A stretch of 64,000 bases of DNA from Micrasema longulum (GCA_022494885.1 JAGVSM010003447.1:62001-126000), one strand, 5' to 3'; positions 33,990-44,850 are shown, counted from the first letter of the stretch. A program made the numbers and translations. The notes: generated by a model from the sequence alone, not told the origin.

Positions 33990-34130
33990 GTGAATTTTGG
34001 TATTTACTGGGCTCATGACCTATCGTTGGCTGGTTTATGTGACCACTTTACACGTTGCGCTCACAATTTTGTATATTTTACAACGTCCTCAACTCTTCCA
34101 TTTGTTGACTTTTACCTGGTGCTGAATCTT
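33990..34130 (+). mobile_element. SINE-E copy, 5'-truncated
   Basis: GGTATTTACTGGGCTCATGA, then TCGTTGGCTGGTTTATGTGA, then CCACTTTACACG match the plus-strand body. The 3' part with TTGTTGACTTTTAC is decayed. Confidence 0.65.
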
Positions 34131-34187
34131 TTTTATTCAAAAAAAAATTGTTTTATTAATTGAATTAACATAAACGCCAGGAAGGTT

Positions 34188-34237
34188 TTTTCAAGTATGG
34201 TACATAGATAATTTTATCTATGTACCATACTTGAAAA
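34188..34237. repeat. Perfect palindrome, 24-bp arms, 2-nt loop
   Basis: The left arm runs 34188-34211 (TTTTCAAGTATGGTACATAG, then ATAA), the loop is TT at 34212-34213, and the right arm at 34214-34237 is its exact complement. Pairing stops at the outer edges. No transposon arms are seen around it. Confidence 0.95.
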
Positions 34238-34657
34238 TTATAATGAGTTAGACATAAAATATAGCATTTTGAACAGTAAAATACATATTCCTACATATAA
34301 CTAGTAAGAATGTAAAATTGACATGAAATGCATAAATATTGTAAAACATTTAAAGCCATAAAAATAGTTAGAAAGAAAAACAAAAGAATAAAGGTATTGC
34401 CATACTAATTCACAGTTGTAAGCGAGTAGAAAAAAAAATATAATCAAATTATTTACATACTTTAAAATATCTAACATCTGTGAAAAAGAAGTGAACAAAA
34501 CTTACGAATAAGAAAAAAAATAAAACATTAAAAAAACTAGATGATTTAAAAATGAATAAAATGTAGGGTTCATAGTCCATAATCGATGACACACGCGTGC
34601 TAAAACGTTTCACCTGAAATAGTGTGATGACCGCAGAAAGCGATGTCATCATTTTCT

Positions 34658-34699
34658 ATAGAATTTATTACAACATTATAATGTTGTAATAAATTCTAT
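34658..34699. repeat. Perfect 42-bp palindrome
   Basis: The centre is ACATTA/TAATGT with no loop. Each half is 21 bp (ATAGAATTTATTACAACATT, then A) and every base pairs. It lies 3 bp before a second palindrome. Confidence 0.97.
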
Positions 34700-34702
34700 T
34701 AT

Positions 34703-34740
34703 TACTGTTAGAGTTGCATTATAATGCAACTCTAACAGTA
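34703..34740. repeat. Perfect 38-bp palindrome
   Basis: The centre is GCATTA/TAATGC with no loop. Each half is 19 bp (TACTGTTAGAGTTGCATTA) and every base pairs. Confidence 0.97.
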
Positions 34741-34823
34741 TTGCACACATATCGGAAGCATCGTTCTGCAGTACATTCACATCGTCCCTATCATGAAGAA
34801 ATAAACTACAAAGGAACGTCGCC

Positions 34824-34889
34824 TATAAAGAGACTACAGAGCGTGGCAACGCTAGTCAGTCAGCCCAGCTCGACGAAGTTACTCAGTTC
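34824..34889 (+). promoter_or_regulatory. Candidate core promoter in the promoter-like repeat
   Basis: TATAAA at 34824-34829 is followed 32 bp later by TCAGT (34856-34860), and AGTTC at 34885-34889 fits the DPE pattern. The second copy at 55 kb keeps GATAAA and TCAGTCT about 28 bp apart. The +28 spacing of the DPE holds only in this copy. The pattern is suggestive but short motifs like these occur by chance. Confidence 0.4.
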
Positions 34890-35039
34890 CAGCAATGCAG
34901 TTCAAATGCAGTTTCTTTAACCCATCATCGCCGCTACGCTCGTGCTAGTGTTGTATCTTATTAGCTATGTAATAAATACGCATTAAACAGCAACCTCGTG
35001 TCATCTCTGTCGATCTCTAACAAGGGTAGGAACTCCAAC

Positions 35040-36600
35040 TTTCAAATACCAAAATTCTACATTTATATAAAAAAAAACAAACCAACTTTATTAAATAAAA
35101 CAATGATTAAATATTCAATGAACTCCAGAATTGTATTGAGACTAAATTAGCAAAGGCTGTGTAATGCAGGCCCTCAAATCTCAGGTCGTGAGAGAATAAG
35201 CAATGTTCCCGTAGCGGGAAATATGGTTGTGACTTGTAAAATCAACAGAAACGACAAGTTCTCATATTACATCAGATTTAATCTACAAAATGAATGGTTT
35301 TTGTTAATATGGCCAATTAGCAATACGTTACGGAGCTTACTGATAATTTTGATGGAATCAGCTTTGTTTTTAGATATATTCATATTTGTAAAAGTATGTT
35401 TTAAATGCCCTGTCACTATGCATTATATAAATTCGAATACTGATCTGAATTTACTGTCAGTCGTTAATATTTCATTTATTATTATCGATCGTTTTTAACT
35501 TAGAGTATATACATTTTTTCATTTATTTTAATTGTTTAACAAACAAATCACCTAATGATACCATACAAAGTTACGAAATTTACAAATTATTTACTTGTTA
35601 TTTCTATTCATAATACAAGTGTTTTAAATATAACCTAAATACCACTATTTTGTAGATGTAGTCACTTTACTTCTCCATAATCACGAAGAAAGTGGAACTG
35701 AGACCATAGAACTTTTGTGAAAAGAGTAAATAAACAAATCTACCCAACAGTTGAAATGTTTTTTTTCTTTCACAAATGATAAATAATGTATGCATTTGTT
35801 TCCTGTATAATACAAAAAAGAATTGAATGATTTAGGTACTTGACCAATTTTAATGATTTTAATGTCTGGCCGACCAAACAACCTAAGTTAAATATTTTGC
35901 AGAAAACAGCCAACTATAGTAAAACTCTGATATATACATACGTTATATATGTTGTGTCATTATGTATTGGATATATTATTTTATATTTATATAAGGGTAC
36001 TTAATTGTAAAGATGTACCTAATTAATTTGTCATTATGAATTTAAAAATAATCAAATTATGTATTAAAGGAATTACGGGGATTTCTAAAAACTTAGTTGA
36101 TACACAACCTTAAATATGCATTTAGCAGAAAACGGCCAGATCTAATATTAAATGATACCTTATTCAAACTTTGAATGTATGAGGTGACATTCTGTATTAA
36201 AACATGTTTTTGCTACGGCAACTTTTTAAATTAATGAATACATTGATAAAATTATCACACTTATGTATTTATCCGTTTTCATTTATTAAAGAGAACCATA
36301 TTTCAGAAGGCTTTAGTCTTCCTTGATGGGATGCTGATGCATCTAAACTCTTTACAGTAAGATTTTTCTAGTGCTGAGGGGTGCTTTCTGCAAATTGCGA
36401 CGTGCCGTTTTTGTGATAAATACTTTTTTCAGAAGGTGATTGTTACAGTTGTTTGTATACAAGTGACCTGATTGTTTTTAGTACAACAAAGAATCAACTT
36501 TACTGCACCCGATACCACCAATATCTCAATTTTATTTCCGCATAACTACGTTCAAATAAGTTACTGGTAAGATATATTAAAAATAATTATTCTTCTTTCT
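35040..36600. other. AT-rich stretch, no gene seen
   Basis: Open frames at 35223-35498 (plus) and 35681-35881 (minus) have no motif. No repeat copy was recognised. Confidence 0.45.
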
Positions 36601-36608
36601 GTGACATA

Positions 36609-37552
36609 TCAGGTCAGCTCGACGTTAGCTATCACTCTAGAGTAGGCATTCCGGTCCTGTGCCAACTGGAACAGCGCCTCAACCCCGCGCACTCCCGTCC
36701 AGTCGCGGATGTTTATCAGCCAGAACATCTGTCAACTTCCAGCTCCACGCTTTCCCTCCATCTTCCCCATTATGATTAGCAGTAGAAGCGCATATTTGCT
36801 TCCGCGCATGATATGGCCCAGATATGCGAGTTTTCTCTGTTTTATCGAGGACAGTAGTTTTTTTCAGCACTGGCTCGTTTCAGCACCTTCACGTTGGTCA
36901 CTAAATCTGTCCACGGAATTCTCAGCATTTTTCGGTGAAGCCACATTTTAAAAACCTTTAATACGTTTATGGAGTTTACCTTGAGAATCCATGTTTCAAC
37001 CCCGTAGAGCAGTATTGACCACACATAGCACTTGACTATTCTCTGTCTCAGTCGTAAATTAAAACTATCACTGCAAAAGAATGATTTCATGCCATTAAAT
37101 GCTGATCGTGCTATCTCTATTCTGCATCCAATTTCCCTATCCGGATCCAGATCATGTGTGATTTGACTGCCGAGATATTTTAAATTAATCACTTTCTCGA
37201 TTGTTTAACCATTTATTCGCAATACGACATTATTGTGAGGGTTTCGGCTAAACACCATCATTTTTGTTTTGGCCACATTAATGTTCGAGTCTATTACTCT
37301 ACCAGCTTTGTCGATTTTACTAAGAAGTTCCTGAAGGACCCATTCGTTGTCAGCCAGGATAACGCTGTCGTCAGCATATCTGATGTTATTAATAATTTCG
37401 CCGTTAATTTTTATTCTCGTCTTGACATCATAGAGAGCATTCTTAAATATCTTGTCCGAGTATACTGCCGTCATAAAAAAGAAGGACGCATCTATAATTT
37501 TTTTTCGAAAATGAGTTAAATACATTTTCGAAATCAGGATAAAAATACGCAT
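36609..37552 (-). mobile_element. RTE-type LINE fragment, RT to C-terminus, well preserved
   Basis: The minus strand reads AVYSDKIFKNALYDVKTRIK, NNIRYADDSVILADN with YADD at 37367-37378, then VAKTKMMVFSRNPHN. After one stop near 37203 it continues INLKYLGSQITHDLDPDREI, GCRIEIARSAFNGMKSFFC, LLYGVETWILKVNSI and MLRIPWTDLVTN. The last part, in other frames, gives a Y-L-G-H-I-M-R-G-like block and a final RDWTG and RNAYSRVIANVELT before the stop at 36609. This is RTE ORF2 from motif C onward; the N-terminal half is missing. The first 20 or so codons of the 37552 frame are not RT-like. Frames break near 37203 and 36880. Confidence 0.85.
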
Positions 37553-37559
37553 CTACTAA

Positions 37560-38285
37560 AAATACATCTATCTTTCTAAAATAACCACATCCCTTTTATT
37601 TTCACTAATAAATGAGACTAAACTGCAAAAAGTCTTGAAGACTACCAAATATAAAAGGCTGTTTTGACTTATATAATTATTGAAGACTGATCAAAATACT
37701 TATTTTTTCTTCTATTCCGTTTTTATTCAACATCAGAAATGAATGTTCTTACTCGTTTTCAATTGAATTTAAGATTTGCTGGTAATTTCGAAGTTAATTG
37801 ATTAATAGGTCGGCGTAACTAGTTTAGAAAACAGTAAATGACCAGTAACGTCTATTTTATTTAGTTGAGTAGAATCAATTGGCATATTAACACTAAAAAA
37901 GAAAGACATATACTTAATTACTAAATAAAAAGCGCGTTTCTAGCTAGAAACATCTTTTCATTGAAGTAGAACATATTTTCTTGTATTTTTTTACTAAAAA
38001 CAAGAAGAAAACGTTAATTTTTAAATATGTAATGTAAAATTTATTAAAGTGAATATATATATTCCGTTAAGGCAAACCATAAAGCAGGTGTTACCGTCCA
38101 TATTGTCCGTTTTTTTTTCAAATTAAAAATGGGCACCAAAAGTTAAATATAATGATACAAGTTTAAACGCCATTTGAAAGAAAATAATTTGCTTTTTAAG
38201 ATGATAATTATTCGCTTGTATTATACAAATTGTTTTATTTGATAACAAGCCTTCAAAATGAAATGTCAAGGAGATGAAAGTGATC
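37560..38285. other. AT-rich stretch, no gene seen
   Basis: No supported coding frame or repeat. Confidence 0.45.
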
Positions 38286-38289
38286 ATTT

Positions 38290-38530
38290 TCAAGACCTTT
38301 TTCTGTTCACGTTCAATCGAGGTAATATAGCTGCCAAAGCTACGCGATTAACGGTGAAGATGCTTTGAATTGTTGTGTCCTCGGGCCTAACTTCAACGTA
38401 CATCAGGCTTAAGAAAAAGACTGCTGGCCTTATCGGTTGAGTTCGGCTTAGCAGAGCGTCGTCTTTGTTATTCATACATTTATACAGGTACCGGACTCGT
38501 GCGACAGAGACGACGTTCTACAAAGTCAGC
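38290..38530 (-). other. GC-richer island with a 61-codon minus frame, unrecognised
   Basis: GC rises for about 240 bp. The minus frame 38290-38475 reads SRTQPIRPAVFFLSLMYVEV, then RPEDTTIQSIFTVNRVALAA. A TATAAATG lies upstream on the same strand near 38480. I do not recognise the protein. It may be a remnant of a retroelement or a lone exon. Confidence 0.3.
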
Positions 38531-38599
38531 AGCCTCTTTTTTAAACCACATGTACTAAATCACCGGATATTTTATGTGTGATAAATAGAACAATAACCC

Positions 38600-38895
38600 T
38601 GTACTTGTGATTCACACTAAATTTCAACTCTCAGGTAATCATTCTAAAAAATATATTAGTATCTCGATAAGTACGTCTTGTGAAGTAGTAGTTGGCGTTT
38701 TTGCTTACCATGCCTGAAATCTTATGATTGATTACCGGTAGGACGTGAAATATTAATTTTAAAGTAGTCTTACCGCTCAATATTTCACTGCTTCTAGACT
38801 GGCGTCCAAGGCGTAAGACTGATCACCTTACTTTTTATGTAATAAAATAATTCGTTGATGCACCACTAAGTTATGATAAAGTAAATATGATGACG
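38600..38895 (+). mobile_element. SINE-A long-form copy, decayed
   Basis: CAACTCTCAGGTAATCATTC, then ATCTCGATAAGTACGTC, gives the 5' extension. The tRNA part keeps TTTTGCTTACCATGCCTGAA but the B-box is lost (GATTGATTACCGG). The body keeps GGCGTAAGACTGATCACCTT and an ATGATGACGATAAT end. Confidence 0.65.
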
Positions 38896-39314
38896 ATAAT
38901 AATCATTATAATAATACAGAAGTAACAAGCCATAAAAAATCACTATTTTTAAAAGGTGTTACCTGTAATGTATACAATATTTACCACGTATCATAATTTG
39001 AAACGTGTTTCAATGGTTGTTATTATATATTTAATGGTTCTTTTATTGTAAAACCTATAAAAAAAAATTAAAATGAAATTAAAATTTGGTTAAAGTTTTT
39101 TTTTTATCTTTATTAATGATCTGAGTTTTAGTGTTATATATCATGTTTGCTCACTGCAATATTTTAATTGATTTATCAAATTAATCATCGCGGTAAATAA
39201 ATATGCAATGCAGCCGTAATATCTGAGTTTAAATCTGAATAACCAGTCTTCCTTCCGGTGGTCTTAACGTTCAGTGCAAAGATAAATAAATAAATAAAAC
39301 AGCATCACTGATAA

Positions 39315-39695
39315 TTAATCTCTAAGACAGTGATGAGTTTGATATGTATATTTCTTGATAACACTATTCGCACCCCAAAAATACACTGTCATAAGTCTAA
39401 ATAAGTCTTTTATAAAGTTGCGGTTATACAATGTTTTTTTTCTAATGGGAACATTTATGTATTTCATTTTTTTTTCTGAACGGGATATTCTAAAAACAAG
39501 TTGAATATCGAGATCACTGCTGTAATAATTTTTGAGATTTTTTTTTGTCTCTGGCGGTGCCAAAATAGAAGGAAAAATTGCTCCTTGACAAATAAAAATA
39601 GCTGTCTGAAGAAGTTCCTTGTAATCTAGTAATGGCTTTTTTGTGCAAAATGAGCATAATTCAAAAGCAAATAATATGTATTTCATTGGATTCAT
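39315..39695 (-). other. Unrecognised minus frame, 126 codons
   Basis: One of the longest frames in the window. It includes ELLQTAIFICQGAIFPSILA and DIQLVFRISRSEKKMKYINV. The DNA is AT-rich and no domain is recognised. Length is within what random AT-rich sequence gives, so I do not call it a gene. Confidence 0.2.
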
Positions 39696-39808
39696 AATAT
39701 TTAAGAATTGAATTTTTCACTGAGTGGGTTAAAATCGATTGGACTTTAGATTCGCCAAAATGAAAAAAAAACACTTCTTAAAGCCTTTCAACTACTTTTG
39801 AAATCCAC

Positions 39809-39911
39809 CAGGGCTGGAATTTTAAACGAAATTATAGCGCGGTATAGCGCGTTTTTACGTAATAAATACGCATTATAGCGCGCTGTAAACGCGTTCGGAA
39901 TACCAGCCCTG
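39809..39911. mobile_element. 103-bp hAT-like mini element
   Basis: The ends read CAGGGCTGGAATTTTAAACG and, as reverse complement, CAGGGCTGGTATTCCGAACG, with 16 of 20 matching. The interior is GC-richer with repeated TATAGCGCG words. CAGGG-type ends are common in hAT elements. No 8-bp duplication is visible (AAATCCAC left, ATGTTATT right). Confidence 0.6.
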
Positions 39912-40470
39912 ATGTTATTAGCTAGAAGCTTCATTTACTACTCATAGAGAGAACGTCTAGTAAATAAATAAAATGAATAATTGATTTTGTGTACTCAATT
40001 GTTTTTTGGGACATTTGTTCATAAAAAAAGAAATTTAATATGGTTTTCGCCTCTCCCTTAAAGTCATCTGCGTTTAATCTGAAATAATATTTAAGTTTTG
40101 TTTATAAATCTACTTATTAAATTGTACATTAATTAAGGTTATCTCGGATATACTTCACACGGTGATCAATGGTGACAAAATATATCCTCCATCATTCAAG
40201 TTCTCCAAAACAGAGATAAGTGTTGAATGTTGAAGAGGAAACTGGTGACATCGACAGATTCTCTCGCTACTCCTGGAGAACAAGCAATGCCAGGATTGAT
40301 ATACGTGTAAAGGGTAATGTTTCCGATCACCCGACTAATTTTTGTATTATTTTTTAAAGAAAAAAATGCTTTTTAAAACATTTTTACTTGTGAAAGTTCT
40401 GGGTGTAAGTTCATTTTTATTTATTATAAAAATAAACTATAATTCACAACAAATTTGAGGCAAAATTTCC

Positions 40471-40577
40471 TGTGTCTGAGCGGATGAAAAAAACAGTTCT
40501 GAAATAAAAATAAAACCATGATCATTGAAGACGCGATGGCTACACTCACGTAAAAGTCCTAAAAATAGAAATCGAGT
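40471..40577 (+). mobile_element. SINE-A 5' extension only
   Basis: TGTGTCTGAGCGGATGAAAA, then AACAGTTCTGAAATA, then GCGATGGCTACACTCACGTA and AAATCGAGT follow the order of the long-form extension. The tRNA part does not follow. Confidence 0.6.
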
Positions 40578-40813
40578 ACATAAAATTACAAATGTTCTTT
40601 TTTTATTTCACAATCTACTTATATTTATTAAGTGTACTGTAACTTTCGAAAAAAGAAACTAGCACTTGTGCCTGGTGAGTGGCTTACACTGTTTTAGTTA
40701 ATTAGTGGATTTGAAGTTATATAATTTCAAATAAAATAAAAATGTACCTACAACAAATGTTATTTGATGTTACAAATATACTTATTTATACAAACATATA
40801 CATATATGTACCC

Positions 40814-40838
40814 ACATACATACATACACGTATACATG

Positions 40839-40867
<29 letters not shown>
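40814..40867. repeat. CATA microsatellite
   Basis: Imperfect CATA/TACA units run for about 54 bp, with the purest block at 40839-40864. The 68-codon frame across it is an artefact. Confidence 0.9.
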
Positions 40868-40869
<2 letters not shown>

Positions 40870-41234
40870 CCACAGATGTACATACCTACATTAATATAAT
40901 GTATCAATTCAGAAATAAATCAGTTTTAACTAAATGTACAGTATACATGAAAATAAAAAAAATAAAATAAAAATAATAATAATGAAATAAATAAAAAAAA
41001 CCTAAAATAATAATACAGTAAAACTAATTAAAAAATTAATCCTGTTTTTACTAGAAATTTACTTTGAATTTATTTAGTGATCACAAATTAGCAATATTGT
41101 AGTAAGGGGTACAATGACAGCTTTAAAAGTTTGTGTTTTATTGTTTTTTCGGTTTGATTGTAAAGACGTAAGGACGTTTTAAATTTTCACTTTTTGAAAT
41201 AGAATATGCGAACCTGAAGAAATACTCTTTATGA

Positions 41235-41397
41235 TCAGTTTGGAAAAGGGGTGGGCATTTTTAATGTATAGTTCTAGAACTGACACATGAGACGAAGACA
41301 GATTATCTTTTCTTTATGTGACAAAGGTGATCAACATACGCTGTGGTCGGTGTACCAATGCAGTGGCCTGAAATGGAAGAATCAATGATTTTCGTTT
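41235..41397 (+). mobile_element. SINE-A 3' fragment
   Basis: GTTCTAGAACTGACACATGA, then GATCAACATACGCTGTGGTC, then GGTGTACCAATGCAGTGGCC match the body. The tRNA part is missing. Confidence 0.6.
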
Positions 41398-41872
41398 TAT
41401 TTTCTAAAAATAAATTTACTTAATTATTAGCTACTCACGACACAAATAGAAATGATATTCTAACATACTCTCAACCTTACATTTGTTATGGTTCTATCAT
41501 ATAACCTAGACCCTATAAACCTGCCATAAAAGTATATCGCTTTTAGTATACTTGCCTTATAAGTACAAGGTGTTCATAAAATATACTACAACTAATTAAA
41601 ATGAAAACCAACCCGTTTTAAGAGCGAAATACCGCAATCGAAACATGGGAAAAAACTTTTTCTGATAAATTATCATTGATATGATTAAGATATCAAAAAA
41701 ATGCATAAAGCAAACTTCAGGGTAAGCGTAAACCAGACAATCAGAGTCCCAGAGAATCGCTTAAAGATAAGATTGAAAAATCAATACATTGACAGTCACA
41801 TGTCAATAAACTTATGAAAATTTGATGTATGTACATAAAAATATTTAAGATTTTAGGCAAAAGAGAGTTTTT

Positions 41873-42115
41873 CATAGATTCAACACTAGAAATAAAGATA
41901 TGCTTGTTGTGCACACTACTAGACTGCAAAAAATTAGTAATTCTTTTGCTTTAAACTGCATATGATTTTACAACAAGGTACCTCTTGAAATTCAAGCTTT
42001 GCCAACAAAAAAAATAATCGATATTGTCAAGCATAGGCTGTTCGGAAATAGCTACTATAGAGTCAAAGAATATTTGCAGGACAAGACAGCTTGGCATAAG
42101 ATTCTTGTTTATTGA
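41873..42115 (+). pseudogene. Jockey-like LINE ORF2 C-terminus, relic
   Basis: One 81-codon frame, with a single internal TGA at 41963-41965, reads HRFNTRNKDMLVVHTTRLQK, then ISNSFALNCI, stop, then FYNKVPLEIQALPTKKIIDI, VKHRLFGNSYYRVKEYL and a stop. The R-x-N-T-R block, the Y-N-K-x-P-x-x-I block and the closing Y-Y-x-V-x-E-Y/F-L block are the usual C-terminal signature of an insect Jockey-like group. Upstream coding sequence is too decayed to follow. With one stop and no frameshift over 240 bp it is a fairly young relic. Confidence 0.75.
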
Positions 42116-42124
42116 ATTTAATTT

Positions 42125-42700
42125 ATTGATTTTACTTAGTTGATTTAAATTGCGTTGTTGTTTTATTTTTTTTCGTTTGTTGGGTTAAGTTTACTAACTG
42201 TCGAATTATGTTTTATACTTATAGTTTTTTGACGTTTATAAGAGATTAAATGAATTCTATGTAAATAATAATACAAAAATAATGAAATTAAGGCAACGGC
42301 TTTAATACTTACGCTGATGGGCACTAAAGTTAATTTTATTTTTTTAAATTTATGCGGTTTAATCAAGTTACTGTCTCTGGATATGAACTGAACAAACATT
42401 TTTACACTATTCATTCTCTTCAAAAAGATGTAGTGTACTTTATGTGATTTATTATAATTTGTTTTATTTGGGAAAACAACAGTTTTACGTACATATTTAT
42501 AGAAAACAGCATATATATTGTATAAAATCAGAACCAATAACAGTTTCCTACACATTGAACAAAGTTAGTCAAAAAAATATAATACATATACTCGTATGCA
42601 TATAGTTCATACATATAAAAACTATACTATTTGTTTTTTTAAATAATGAAAGAAAGACATACATATTTTTTAAATGAACAGTTGTTGTAAATGGGGCAGG
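42125..42700. other. AT-rich stretch, no gene seen
   Basis: The 130-codon minus frame (42163-42555) is rich in I, K, N and Y with no recognised motif, as expected of AT-rich noise. Confidence 0.45.
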
Positions 42701-42718
42701 ATTAGGTCAGGAATTCAT

Positions 42719-42895
42719 GGCCAAGGCCAACCAAGGACAAACATGTCGCGGTTTTATAGAAACGTTTTTTTTTTTTAAATTTCTTTTTTACCTTTCTCCA
42801 CAATATCCGTATTGATTTCGAAAAAACAATTAATTATTCTTAATCCATTTAATATATTTTTATCGGTATTCGTAGTATGCGATATTTTCCTTTTT
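42719..42895 (-). repeat. CRE-containing repeat, partial copy
   Basis: The minus strand reads AGGAAAATATCGCATACTAC, then GAATACCGATAAAAATAT, GATATTGTGGAGAAAGG and CGCGACATGTTTGTCCTTGG. These match 15202-15360 in order. The copy stops before the TGACGTCA part. Confidence 0.65.
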
Positions 42896-42899
42896 AGTA

Positions 42900-44180
42900 A
42901 TTCATACTTAAAATCTAAATTGATGTTATTAGGTTAAAATGTATAATAATACCATAGTAGTAATATTTTTTTTAGATATATTTTTATTATTTGAATACTT
43001 CATATGAATGTGTAACATAATTTAATTAACAATGTATTCCTCACTCAAAAACTCGTGCCAAGGAAGACATTTTACAATTTATGTTGACCTCAATTTATTT
43101 CCTTTATATATTTGTTTTCAAACAGATTTATAATAGGTTTTTTATATAAACATCCCAAAACAAAATAAATTAAAATTAAAATAAATCTCAAATAAGTGTA
43201 CGTAGCTTGGATTAAGGGAAACCAAAGTTTCAAGATTAATTGCATTTCCATCGACTGGACGAGTGAATTAAACAGCTTTCGATATTGTTCCTGTACTTTT
43301 TTCATGCAATTTGCCAAACTCACGGTGAAACAGACACAAATTAAAATCACGGTTTATAAAATTGAATTTTCAAAGTATCGGTGATAAGAGATGTATTTTT
43401 AAAAACACACCTGTATCTAAGTGATTACTTTTAAAAAATTTCAAATATTGGATATTTGTCAAAAATATAAATCGAAATCAGTAGTGGTCACAAATCTCAA
43501 TATGAAAAAATACTCATCAATTTGCCGTAATCATAATAATATATACCCTGATGAGGACATGATTTTAGAGAGGAATTAATACTTTTTTGACATAAATACA
43601 ACGATAATACATTGACCAAGGTAAAATAAAACATTTAACCTCATTCCATCCCAGATTCATGGAAGAGTGTTGGGATTGCTAAGCTCAGGAAGGTGCTGGC
43701 CACATTTTTATTCCGTATTGGTCGGGGGGTCAGAAAAATTGACCAATTTAGAAGGACGTAAGTTGATTTCTGGTTTAACTGGTAATGGCTTATGATTGAT
43801 GTGTTAGTGGTATATGTATTATTTATTTTTAAATCCGGAAGTAGGGTACACGTATGCATATTCTTATGTGTGTTCTAATTATATTAATATCGTATAAAAA
43901 TAAAGCTTATACATAAATAGTTTAACACATACTCGTATGTTTTAAATTTAAATCCGAATTTCGATAAAATATTAATGAACCTTTGCCTAATTTATTAAAA
44001 TTCAATTTTATTTAAATTTGTCACTGCTAATTTAATGATTCTTTTCCATTTGTTATTTTACATTTTACATTAATATGGTCTCGTTTTGAATATTAATTAT
44101 AAAAATGGGAAAACTAACATATTGGATAAAATATTTTTTTGATAATATTTATGAGAAAATTAACATATTCTAATAAAAAA
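42900..44180. other. AT-rich stretch; short open frames only
   Basis: Small GC-neutral patches at 43190-43390 and 43640-43860 carry open frames on one or both strands but no recognised domain. No repeat copy was found. Confidence 0.4.
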
Positions 44181-44184
44181 TATC

Positions 44185-44305
44185 AACTGTCTTAGAATGG
44201 AGATGCTATCCCTAGTTAAGCAGTTAAGATGACTCACCAGTAAAAAAAAAAAACTTTTACTACTTATTGTACAAATTGCTGTAATTTGCTGTAATAAATA
44301 CGTAA
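44185..44305 (-). repeat. ACTGGTGAGTCATC repeat, copy 2
   Basis: Reverse complement: TTACTGGTGAGTCATCTTAA, then CTGCTTAACTAGGGATAGCA, then TCCATTCTAAGACAG. It links the copies at 3767 (first part) and 53149 (second part). Confidence 0.6.
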
Positions 44306-44309
44306 ATAT

Positions 44310-44850
44310 GTAACCATATATAAATAAAAATAATTTAAAAAATTAACTTGTTGGGTGACAAAAAATAAATTAATTTAAGAGTGAAGCCGATACGAAGACC
44401 TTCGCTCTTTAAAATGGTTTTCAGTTTTGTGAGGGAAGTGTTGTAACTAAAGTTGAGGTAGAGATTTTAAGGTGATCTTAATATGTAAGGGATCCGTATT
44501 AATCTATTCAAATCGATTGGTGTACAATTCAATATCTTTAAATCGGCTTCCGTCAAAGAGAATCTTGGACTATCAACAAAAGATTGCTTCTAAAGAAGCG
44601 CGGAGGCTAGATTGAAAGCACTTCACAAATATATCCATTACTCCACACAACAATAATATAAGACAAATTGCCTGGACATTAGAAATTATATGAAGCTGTT
44701 TCTTTTGATTTAAAAATACCTTCGCATGAAACAAATCGACAACCGTATCGAATTACGAGTAATAAGTTTGATTGCAGTTGATTAAACAGATAGGAAGACG
44801 GAGTTTGTCATGACTATGAAAATAAAAACTTTTAGTATTTATTATTTCAT
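44310..44850. other. No gene seen
   Basis: GC-neutral patch near 44390-44600 with no recognised frame. Confidence 0.4.

Larger units (their letters stand above)
34562..35032 (+). mobile_element. Promoter-like or solo-LTR-like repeat, copy 1
   Basis: Landmarks shared with 55356-55790 in the same order: TGTAGGGTTCATAG and GATGACACAC at the start, CAACAGTATTGCACA-like sequence, then AAAGAGACTACAGAGCGTGG, GTCAGTC, CTCAGTTCCAG, an AATAAA-type signal and a CCTCGTGTC end. A TATAAA lies at 34824-34829, TCAGT at 34856-34860, and AGTTC at 34885-34889, at +28 if the A of TCAGT is +1. This fits an arthropod RNA polymerase II core promoter and an LTR. No flanking duplication, primer site or internal ORF was found. 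Two perfect palindromes sit inside. Confidence 0.55.

Noticed and set aside
40764..40970. A 68-codon frame of Y, T, H and I repeats
   Set aside because: It is a translation of the CATA microsatellite.
42163..42555. A 130-codon minus frame
   Set aside because: Composition is dominated by I, K, N, Y and L, without motifs, and such lengths occur by chance in AT-rich DNA.
43090..43350. A hydrophobic minus frame that could be a chemoreceptor exon
   Set aside because: Hydrophobic runs are common in AT-rich frames; no receptor signature or matching exon was seen nearby.
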